A DNA stretch of 5,377 nt from Bacillota bacterium (GTDB lineage: Bacteria; Bacillota; Dethiobacteria; DTU022). A model generated the notes under the pieces. It was not told the origin of the DNA and searched no databases. It was given only the letters and a program-made list of their open reading frames with translations. This document shows, in pieces, positions 1 to 5,377 of this stretch; position 1 is the stretch's first letter; each line of letters starts with the position of its first letter. The stretch spans positions 1-5,377 of the forward strand of contig JAAZHP010000091.1 in NCBI GenBank assembly GCA_012510625.1, in the 5' to 3' direction. The translations under genes and the position numbers were made by a program.

Positions 1-169
1 TATAACCTGTAGTCAGGGCGTGCCAGTCGGCGATAAAGTAATAACAACGGTATTCTTTCTGCAGTTCGACCCACTTCTTCAAGGCGCCGGTATAATTGCC
101 CAGGTGGAGCCTCCCGCTGGGCCGTGCTCCGCTGACGATAGTCTTTTTCTTACTCTCATTCCTGCTCAT
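1..169 (-). CDS. trpS: Tryptophanyl-tRNA synthetase, N-terminal fragment (partial)
   Basis: Class I aminoacyl-tRNA synthetase that charges tRNA-Trp with tryptophan using ATP, in the cytoplasm. Only the first 56 codons are inside the window; the gene runs off the left edge. After a short lysine-rich leader (residues 1-9) the translation reads SGARPSGRLHLGNYTGAL (13-30). This is the TrpRS N-terminal signature, with HLGN (22-25) as the HIGH-type ATP-binding motif. CYYFIADWHALTT (42-54) is also typical of bacterial TrpRS. The ATG at 169-167 is chosen because a strong Shine-Dalgarno, AAGGAGTGA, sits 4 nt upstream. The gene begins 11 bp after the stop of the M50 peptidase gene, and that Shine-Dalgarno overlaps the stop, so it is probably co-transcribed and perhaps translationally coupled. 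No T-box leader fits in the 11-bp gap. Identification is firm; the C-terminal part, including KMSKS, cannot be seen. Confidence 0.96.
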   Translation of the reverse strand, partial: MSRNESKKKTIVSGARPSGRLHLGNYTGALKKWVELQKEYRCYYFIADWHALTTGY

Positions 170-173
170 TTTA

Positions 174-182
174 TCACTCCTT
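174..182 (-). promoter_or_regulatory. Ribosome binding site of trpS, overlapping the upstream stop codon
   Basis: On the minus strand, AAGGAGTGA lies 4 nt before the trpS ATG and is a near-perfect match to the anti-Shine-Dalgarno. Its first two bases are the last two of the TAA stop (183-181) of the M50 gene. A ribosome ending the upstream gene would therefore stop on the trpS initiation site, which suggests coupling (inference). Confidence 0.85.
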
Positions 183-795
183 AAAAGAGGCCCAGGATCA
201 GCCGGATAAGCGTTGCCATGCCATTATATACGAACGTAAACAAAGGTAAAATAATTAGTCTTGTCACTCCGCTGAAAATCAACACCATCAGCAAGACCGG
301 CGCGAAGGGTTCGATCTGCCTGAAAAAACCGCCAACACTGCCCGGAGCCAGGGCCATGAGAATTTTCGAGCCGTCCAGCGGGGGAACGGGGATCAGGTTG
401 AAAATTCCCAGGAGAATATTGAAAACTGCCAGCGTCTCCATGAATTGAAAGTAGGGTGTCCAGTATAAGCCCAGCCGCAGCGGTAAAAAGATGAGAATCA
501 TGCTGATGAAAGCAAGAGCGAAATTTGCCAGGGGGCCGGCAAAGGAGACCCAGAGCATCCCCGAACGGTAATCACGAAAATTATAAGGGTTAACCGGCAC
601 CGGCTTCGCCCAGCCGAAACCGAAGAGAAGCAGGGTGATGGTGCCGATGGGATCAAGATGGCGCAGCGGGTTTAGAGTCAGCCGCCCGTGCCATTTTGCC
701 GTGGCGTCACCGAAATGGTAGGCTGCCCGGCCATGAGCATACTCGTGAACAGTGATGGCCAGAAGCAGGGCCGGGAGGCGATAGATTAGCTCCAT
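181..795 (-). CDS. M50 family site-2-protease-like membrane zinc metallopeptidase
   Basis: Small integral-membrane protease of the M50 (site-2 protease) family, compact bacterial type of about 200-220 residues; this one has 204 from the ATG. Zinc-site elements are present: HEYAH (17-21) is the HExxH motif in the first membrane helix, and NLIPVPPLDG (133-142) is the NxxPxPPLDG motif whose aspartate (D141) is the third ligand. NPLRHLDPIGT (42-52) and AGPLAN (86-91) are also typical of the subfamily. Hydrophobic stretches lie near 7-20, 52-62, 82-106, 121-137 and 165-200. No PDZ domain is present, unlike RseP, and no CBS domain, unlike SpoIVFB-like proteins with a CBS tail. The substrate is unknown. 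The gene starts 20 bp after the fusion-enzyme gene and ends 11 bp before trpS. The ATG at 795-793 has no convincing Shine-Dalgarno; an in-frame ATT at 813-811 does, and would add six residues. Family assignment is secure, the start less so. Confidence 0.93.
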   Translation of the reverse strand: MELIYRLPALLLAITVHEYAHGRAAYHFGDATAKWHGRLTLNPLRHLDPIGTITLLLFGFGWAKPVPVNPYNFRDYRSGMLWVSFAGPLANFALAFISMILIFLPLRLGLYWTPYFQFMETLAVFNILLGIFNLIPVPPLDGSKILMALAPGSVGGFFRQIEPFAPVLLMVLIFSGVTRLIILPLFTFVYNGMATLIRLILGLF

Positions 796-815
796 CAGGT
801 TACCGGGAAAAATAT

Positions 816-3485
816 TTATTCCTCCTCTCGCCCTTCCAGGTATGATTTAACAAAATTCAGCTCTTCATCATAACTGCGCAGTTCACCGTCAAGAACCGCC
901 CGGCGCAGTCTGTCCAGGATCTCTCCATAAAGCGGGCCCGGCAGCACGCCAAGCTCTTTTAAAGCTCCTCCCCTGAGCCGCGGCCGGACATATTGCAAGC
1001 TTTCGAGGTAGAGCCTGATATTATCCTGCAAGGCCTTGCTCCCGGCAAGAGCATAGAGCAAAATGATGGATTCCCGGCTGAGTGGATCAAGCCTGTTTAC
1101 CAGGACACTGGGACGGAGATTGCCGCCATCCTCCCCGGAGAGTTCTTCCAGCAGCGGGGGGACCTCCCGGCATCCCTGCAGGACTACCCCGGCCCGCTCC
1201 CGCGACAGGCCCAGCAAGCGCAGGGTAGCCAGCTGATCCTGGGGCTCCATCTCCAGGAGCAGCCCGCTTAAGTAAACCAGTTCTTTATCGGGAGGGCTGC
1301 TCCAATCCCGCTGTTCCGCCCAGGCAAGCGCTTCTCCAATCCGGTTCAACCGCCGCCAGGTTTCACTGCGGGGAGCCAGGCGGGGATAAAGCTGCTCCAG
1401 GATATTCAGTTCATGAAGGCGCATCAGGACGGCCACCGGGTCATCTTCTTCGTAGATGAGGCTGATCTCCCGGGCCAGCCGCTGGCGGCTGACTTTTCCG
1501 AGGACCCTGCTGCGCAGCGCTTTCTCCATGAGCGACAGGGTATTCTCTTCAATCTGGAAGCCGAAGCGCTGCTCAAACCTGACCGCGCGGAGCAGCCGCA
1601 AGGGGTCATCCACAAAGCTCAGGTTGTAGAGGGTCCGGATTACCCCGCGGCGCAGATCCTCCTGCCCGTTGAAAAAGTCATACAGTTCTCCGAAGGAAGC
1701 CTGATGAAGCGAGCAGGCCAGGGTATTGATGGTGAAGTCACGCCGGTAAAGGTCGCTTTTTAGATCCTCAGTCCCCTCCACCTGCGGCAGCGCCGCCGGT
1801 GCGGCGTAAATTTCCCGGCGGGCTGTGGCAAAATCAAGGCGGAGGCCGTCTTCCAAAAAGAGCGAGGCGGTGCCGAACTGTTCAAATACCTTCAACTTTC
1901 CGCCCAGGTATTTAACCATTTCCCGGGCAAAACCAACCGCGTCGGAGAGAACCACGATATCAAGATCTTTGGACAGCTCGCTTCCGAGAAGCAGGTCGCG
2001 GATCACCCCGCCGACAAGGTATACCTGGGTGCCCAATATTGCCGCCCGCTGCCCGATGAGAAGAAGACGGCTCTGCCAGCGTTGAGGCAGTTTGTCTTGG
2101 ATCAGCGAGCCCAGGCTATCAACTCCGGAAGGAGCCGGACTGCTCCCCCTTTGCAGGAGACTCCCTTTGGGAACAGGGGATTGCGGCTGCCGGTCAAGCC
2201 GGTGAAGATAATGCAGAATATCAATGGGCGTTACTATTCCCAGGGGCTTCCCCGCATCGTCTACTACAATAACCTGTTCGGTTTTGTTCTCGACAAAAGC
2301 CCGGCGTAGAGCGGTGACGGGAGCATGGGGGCCTACTGTAACCGGATGGCGCTTCATGATTCCCCGCACCGCAATATGGCCCAGTCCGCTGCGCATGGTT
2401 TTCTCTATTTCCCTACGGGTGATCACTCCCGCAACTTTCCCTTCTTCCAGCACCGGGCATCCGCCGTACCCTTCCCCGTCAAGGTATTCTTTCACCTCGG
2501 CTACGGTCCGTGCGGCATCAACTGCCGCTGCCGGCGTGGAGGCAATATGCAGGGCGCCGTCAGAAGGCGGCAGGTATTTCTCCAGCAGTTCAAGCAGCAG
2601 TTTTTTGAGAACGCCTATTTCTTCCTTTTGAATTACCGCGGAGACCAGCCGGCGTGACCCCCTTGCGCCCAGGGGCCCAAACAAAAGCGGCAAGTCGAGG
2701 TCGGCGGCTGTCGTGCGGGCGTTAAAGTATATGCCCTCCTTGTCCATGTCAACGAGGATCACGGCCAGATCGACCTCTTCTAAATCCTGCAGGCGCTGTG
2801 CCAGGGCCTTGGCCCCGCGAATATAATCAGCTGCAGAAATGGCGGCCAGCAAAATACTCCGCCCGCAGAGTTCGTAAAGTTCGCTTCCCCTGATCAGGCT
2901 TGCCACAAGGCTTTCCCCGCCCGCTACCGGGGAGAAGGGCAAATATTCCCGGATCAAGGCGGGTTCAACACCCTGTTCCCATAGATAGGCGGCAGCGGCA
3001 GCATCACGCGGCGTAGTGGCATCGCTGCTCAGTGAATTGGTGTCCCGGTAAATACCCAGCAGCATCAGCGAGCTTTCCATTTCGCTTAAAGGAATCCGGC
3101 GCCGGCGGATCTCTTCCACCAGCAGCGTCGTCACCGCGCCGACCGGCTCCACCCGGATCTCGCTCCCTTCAATGTCATCGGGATCCGGCTGGTGGTGATC
3201 GTAAATATGCACCTCTCGCGCCTGATCCACGAGAGGCAGAAAAATGCCCAGGCTGCTTCGCTTCCTGCAGTCAACAACCACTATTACATCTGCCCCGGGA
3301 TAGCCCTCCATCCCGGCGGCTGTTTTTACCGGAAGCTGATCTTCATAATTTTCCATAAAAAGCGCCACATCCAGCTGCATCTGTTCGGGAGCCAGGGCAT
3401 AACTCCCTGGATACAACTTGGTTGCCGCAACCTGAGCCGCCAGGGCATCAAAGTCTGCATTATTATGGGTCAATATAATTGTCAA
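816..3485 (-). CDS. DHH phosphoesterase - CBS pair - tRNA nucleotidyltransferase/poly(A) polymerase fusion
   Basis: An 889-residue fusion, about twice the size of an ordinary CCA-adding enzyme. Residues 1-170 are a DHH phosphoesterase domain (NrnA/RecJ superfamily) with the metal motifs visible: THNNADFDAL (6-15), VVVDCR (69-74), DHH (96-98) and GIYRDT (144-149). Residues about 200-290 are DHHA1-like, but the GGGH signature is degenerate (GARGS, 273-277). Two CBS domains follow (about 312-366 and 373-428), then a Pro/Ser-rich linker (430-460). The C-terminal half is a class II nucleotidyltransferase: YLVGGVIRD (489-497), catalytic D507-L-D509, D551, RRDFTIN (581-587), DDPLRLLRAVRF (626-637, motif D with DD in place of the usual ED), then a helical RNA-binding region. 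It probably repairs or adds tRNA 3' CCA or A, or adds poly(A); sequence alone does not say which. The Aquifex A-adding enzyme has, from memory, a similar long form. The start is TTG at 3485-3483: an in-frame TAA lies 18 nt upstream, and the N-terminus matches the family. It heads an operon with the M50 and trpS genes. Confidence 0.93.
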   Translation of the reverse strand: MTIILTHNNADFDALAAQVAATKLYPGSYALAPEQMQLDVALFMENYEDQLPVKTAAGMEGYPGADVIVVVDCRKRSSLGIFLPLVDQAREVHIYDHHQPDPDDIEGSEIRVEPVGAVTTLLVEEIRRRRIPLSEMESSLMLLGIYRDTNSLSSDATTPRDAAAAAYLWEQGVEPALIREYLPFSPVAGGESLVASLIRGSELYELCGRSILLAAISAADYIRGAKALAQRLQDLEEVDLAVILVDMDKEGIYFNARTTAADLDLPLLFGPLGARGSRRLVSAVIQKEEIGVLKKLLLELLEKYLPPSDGALHIASTPAAAVDAARTVAEVKEYLDGEGYGGCPVLEEGKVAGVITRREIEKTMRSGLGHIAVRGIMKRHPVTVGPHAPVTALRRAFVENKTEQVIVVDDAGKPLGIVTPIDILHYLHRLDRQPQSPVPKGSLLQRGSSPAPSGVDSLGSLIQDKLPQRWQSRLLLIGQRAAILGTQVYLVGGVIRDLLLGSELSKDLDIVVLSDAVGFAREMVKYLGGKLKVFEQFGTASLFLEDGLRLDFATARREIYAAPAALPQVEGTEDLKSDLYRRDFTINTLACSLHQASFGELYDFFNGQEDLRRGVIRTLYNLSFVDDPLRLLRAVRFEQRFGFQIEENTLSLMEKALRSRVLGKVSRQRLAREISLIYEEDDPVAVLMRLHELNILEQLYPRLAPRSETWRRLNRIGEALAWAEQRDWSSPPDKELVYLSGLLLEMEPQDQLATLRLLGLSRERAGVVLQGCREVPPLLEELSGEDGGNLRPSVLVNRLDPLSRESIILLYALAGSKALQDNIRLYLESLQYVRPRLRGGALKELGVLPGPLYGEILDRLRRAVLDGELRSYDEELNFVKSYLEGREEE
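820..825 (-). promoter_or_regulatory. Shine-Dalgarno for the M50 gene, favouring an upstream ATT start
   Basis: Minus-strand GGAGGA lies in the last codons of the fusion-enzyme gene, just before its TAA stop (818-816). It is 6 nt from an in-frame ATT codon (813-811) but 24 nt from the ATG at 795. The 13 bases directly before the ATG contain no purine-rich core. The site is clear as a sequence match; which start it serves is inference. Confidence 0.55.
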
Positions 3486-3524
3486 TCCGCCCAGCCACCA
3501 TTATCTTTATTGACTGTGAAGAGC

Positions 3525-3538
3525 TTTACCTTGGTAAA
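3525..3538. promoter_or_regulatory. Perfect palindrome at the predicted transcription start (candidate operator)
   Basis: TTTACC-TT-GGTAAA is a perfect 6+6 bp inverted repeat with a 2-bp centre. It touches the last base of the -10 box and is centred on the predicted transcription start (about 3531). A dimeric repressor bound here would block initiation. The arms are too short, and too close to the RNA 5' end, to be a terminator. The symmetry is visible directly; a regulatory role is inference, and no known operator was recognised. Confidence 0.4.
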
Positions 3539-3566
3539 TTATATCATAAAAGCGGCACCCTCTCTA
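3538..3566 (-). promoter_or_regulatory. Sigma-A-type promoter with extended -10 for the fusion-enzyme operon
   Basis: On the minus strand, TATAAT (3543-3538) is preceded by TGA, giving a full extended -10 TGnTATAAT (3546-3538). The hexamer TAGAGA (3566-3561), 17 bp upstream, matches 4 of 6 bases of the -35 consensus, an acceptable score with an extended -10. Predicted initiation near 3531 gives a leader of about 46 nt before the TTG start. This is the only convincing promoter in the 189-bp region between spoVAF and the fusion gene. It would separate the housekeeping operon from the sporulation operon upstream. Confidence 0.72.
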
Positions 3567-3674
3567 TACAGCGCCGCAGTTGATATTGAGAGGTGAACTG
3601 GGAGGGGTATGCCTGGCAGCAGATCCGGCTATTCCACGAACCCTGGCTCAGGCCTCCGGCTGCCTGCCTCTGGC

Positions 3675-5141
3675 TTAACGCCCTTTCGTGGTGCGATCGC
3701 TGTCCCTGGTCTCCAGCCAGCGGGGGCGGTAAAACTGCAAAGGGATGGGCCGGCGGATGAATACATAAAGAAGCACCTTTGGATTTAGAGGAATGAGCGG
3801 CCAGAGATAGGGCAAGCCGAAAGACTTCGTTGTGACCAGGTTTATAAAAATGAGGGCAAATCCTGCGATCAGCCCGGGCAGGCGGAAGAGCCCCGTAAGG
3901 AGGATGAGCAGGAGAAGATAAACCCGGTTGGCCATGCTGAGCTCCCAGCTGGGCGTGGAAAATACGCCAAGAGCGACCAGACCGGTATAGAGAAGGACCT
4001 CCGGGGTAAAAAAGCCTACCGAAACGGCGATCTGGCCAATGAGCAGCGCCCCCACCAGGCCCAGGGCGGTAGCAAAGGGCGAAGGAGTATGGATGCTGGC
4101 CATGCGCACCAGGTCCAGCCCAAAATGAGCAAAGATAAACTGCAAATAGATGGGTATGCTTGTCTTCTCCTCGGGACCGATAAACTTAAGCGCTTCGGGC
4201 AGGTAGCGCGGCTCTGTCGCCACGAGCAGCCAAACCGGGATGAGCATGAAAGAGATAAAAATACCGATCAGCCTGACCCAGCGGACGTAGGTGCCGATGA
4301 TGGGATTCTGCCGGAACTCCTCGGCATGCTGGAGCAGATGAAAAAAGGTGACCGGCACGATCATCACCGAAGGCGAGGTGTCTACAACGATGATCACATG
4401 CCCCTCCACCAGGTGGTTGGCCGCCACATCGGGGCGCTCGGTATAGCGGACCACCGGAAAAGGATTCCAGAATGTATGGGTAATAAACTCTTCGACCGTC
4501 TTTTCGGCCATGGGCAGGGCGTCGATATTGATCGATGTGAGCCTGGCGCGGATGTTCTCCACAATCTGGGGATTGGCGATATCCTTCATATACATGACCG
4601 CAATGTCGGTTACCGAGCGCTGCCCCACATTAATAATTTCGCATCTTAACTGGGGATCCCGGATCCGCCGCCGGATCAGCGCTATATTGAAGACCATCGT
4701 CTCCACAAATCCGTCGCGTGACCCCCGGGTAATTTTTTCGATATCGGGCTCCTCCGGGCTGCGGGCCGGATATTGCCGGGTGTCGAGGAGCAGTCCTATC
4801 TGCTCTCCGTCAACGAGGAGCAGCATGAGGCCGGCGAGGACCTGCCGGATGGCCTCTTCAAGATCCTCCACCGGGCTGGTCTCGCCAAAGGGAATAATTT
4901 CCTTCATAAGTTTTTCGATGGTGCCGGTGGCAATCTGTTCCCTGGTTGCCCCCAGCAAAGATCGGATCACAAAGACCGAGACTTCGTTATTGCTCAGGCC
5001 GTCCACAAAGAGTACGGCCGCTTTTTTGCCTCCGACCACCATCTCTTTGAGGATGAGATCAAAATTTTCTTTTCCCAGATCAAGCCGCTCTTGCAGATAG
5101 GCTATATTTCGCTCCAGTTTTTTATGAATCGCCGTAGACAT
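3675..5141 (-). CDS. spoVAF: Stage V sporulation protein AF (GerA-family spore germination protein)
   Basis: Spore inner-membrane protein of the GerA/SpoVAF family. In Bacillus subtilis SpoVAF, with its partner FigP, promotes ion release and speeds germination. The 488 residues match the family's usual length of about 490. A soluble N-terminal part (1-285) carries the family signatures RGSRDGFVE (139-147), NIALIRRRIR (152-161), WNPFPVVRYTERPD (225-238) and GHVIIVVDTSPSVMIVP (247-263). A membrane region follows, with hydrophobic helices near 286-308, 355-376, 379-396, 405-420 and 421-437. TPEVLLYTGL (379-388) is a typical family motif. The tail is short and basic. SpoVAF is preferred over GerAA because spoVAE lies 36 bp upstream, as in spoVA operons. 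The ATG at 5141-5139 gives a family-like N-terminus, but its Shine-Dalgarno is weak. The gene is probably transcribed in the forespore from a promoter outside the window. No clear terminator follows. Confidence 0.94.
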   Translation of the reverse strand: MSTAIHKKLERNIAYLQERLDLGKENFDLILKEMVVGGKKAAVLFVDGLSNNEVSVFVIRSLLGATREQIATGTIEKLMKEIIPFGETSPVEDLEEAIRQVLAGLMLLLVDGEQIGLLLDTRQYPARSPEEPDIEKITRGSRDGFVETMVFNIALIRRRIRDPQLRCEIINVGQRSVTDIAVMYMKDIANPQIVENIRARLTSINIDALPMAEKTVEEFITHTFWNPFPVVRYTERPDVAANHLVEGHVIIVVDTSPSVMIVPVTFFHLLQHAEEFRQNPIIGTYVRWVRLIGIFISFMLIPVWLLVATEPRYLPEALKFIGPEEKTSIPIYLQFIFAHFGLDLVRMASIHTPSPFATALGLVGALLIGQIAVSVGFFTPEVLLYTGLVALGVFSTPSWELSMANRVYLLLLILLTGLFRLPGLIAGFALIFINLVTTKSFGLPYLWPLIPLNPKVLLYVFIRRPIPLQFYRPRWLETRDSDRTTKGR

Positions 5142-5177
5142 GATCCGCGCTTCTTTCCATCTTATTTTTTTGGAATG

Positions 5178-5377
5178 CTAGCCCTTGGGATTGAAAATCA
5201 GTGCAGTTAGAAATGCAAATATGATCGCCGCGGTGATCCCGGTGCTGGTCAACTCGAACATGCCTGTTAATATACCGATTACACCATGGCGCGACGCCTC
5301 CGATATGGCCCCTTTGACCAGGGCGTTGCCAAAACTGGAAATGGGCAGGCTGGCCCCGGCTCCGGCAAATTGAATCA
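5178..5377 (-). CDS. spoVAE: Stage V sporulation protein AE, C-terminal fragment (partial)
   Basis: C-terminal 66 codons of a small membrane protein of the SpoVAC/SpoVAE (SpoVAEb) family, part of the channel complex that takes Ca-dipicolinate into the forespore and releases it in germination. Visible are FAGAGASLPISSFGNALVKG (3-22 of the fragment), a highly conserved SpoVAE block. GVIGILTGMFELTSTGI follows, then a last membrane helix (AAIIFAFLTALIF) and the end NPKG before TAG (5180-5178). The gene enters from the right edge, so its start is not seen. It lies 36 bp from spoVAF. The cytosolic spoVAEa gene that separates spoVAEb from spoVAF in Bacillus subtilis is absent here. Identification rests on recognised conserved sequence and on the neighbouring gene. 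Confidence 0.93.
   Translation of the reverse strand, partial: IQFAGAGASLPISSFGNALVKGAISEASRHGVIGILTGMFELTSTGITAAIIFAFLTALIFNPKG

Noticed and set aside
1424..1615. Minus-strand 63-codon ORF inside the nucleotidyltransferase region.
   Set aside because: It is a different frame of the same conserved coding sequence, and its composition (Ser/Arg-rich) is typical of out-of-frame reading in GC-rich DNA.
3463..3501. Twelve-codon minus-strand ORF (ATG at 3501) overlapping the TTG start of the fusion gene, a possible leader peptide.
   Set aside because: It has no good Shine-Dalgarno and no run of regulatory codons, so it is probably chance. It is mentioned only in the start-codon finding.
3649..3666. 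CAGGC/GCCTG inverted repeat just after the spoVAF stop, a possible terminator.
   Set aside because: The stem is only 5 bp with an 8-nt loop, and no T-run follows on the minus strand.
3609..3789. Plus-strand ORF of about 60 codons, with GGGAGGGG just before its ATG, running antisense into the 3' end of spoVAF.
   Set aside because: The purine run is only about one base from the ATG, the peptide has no recognisable features, and most of the ORF is the reverse strand of a conserved gene. No plus-strand promoter was seen.
4089..4649. Long plus-strand ORF (186 codons) opposite spoVAF.
   Set aside because: It is a shadow of the conserved spoVAF frame: its translation has no domain or membrane pattern, and it has no promoter or neighbouring genes on that strand.

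Overview
The window looks like chromosomal DNA of a spore-forming, moderately GC-rich, Gram-positive anaerobe of the clostridial type (Peptococcales/Thermoanaerobacterales-like lineages). The evidence is two spoVA-operon genes, proteins typical of Firmicutes, and the order long CCA/poly(A)-polymerase fusion - M50 peptidase - trpS, which I recall from Desulfotomaculum/Moorella-type genomes. The genus cannot be fixed from this sequence alone. Every gene supported here is on the minus strand, so the biological order runs from the right end to the left.

Right part (5377 to 3675): the 3' end of spoVAE followed 36 bp later by a complete spoVAF. This is the distal end of a spoVA operon, whose products move Ca-dipicolinate in sporulation and germination; its promoter lies outside the window. 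No clear rho-independent terminator follows spoVAF.

Middle (3674 to 816): a 189-bp intergenic region holds a good vegetative-type promoter (extended -10 TGATATAAT) and a perfect 6+6 bp palindrome over the predicted transcription start. It drives an 889-residue fusion protein: a DHH-family phosphoesterase with a degenerate DHHA1 region, two CBS domains, a low-complexity linker and a class II tRNA nucleotidyltransferase/poly(A)-polymerase module. The gene starts with TTG.

Left part (795 to 1): a small M50 site-2-protease-like membrane protein and the first 56 codons of tryptophanyl-tRNA synthetase follow with gaps of 20 and 11 bp. The trpS Shine-Dalgarno overlaps the M50 stop codon. These three genes look like one operon linking tRNA 3'-end maintenance, a membrane protease and tRNA charging.

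Most of the window is conserved housekeeping and sporulation sequence. The points most worth checking are the multi-domain RNA-end enzyme with a lost GGGH histidine, the palindrome on the start site of its promoter, and a possible AUU start for the M50 gene. I see no mobile element, CRISPR array, RNA gene or clear new system.
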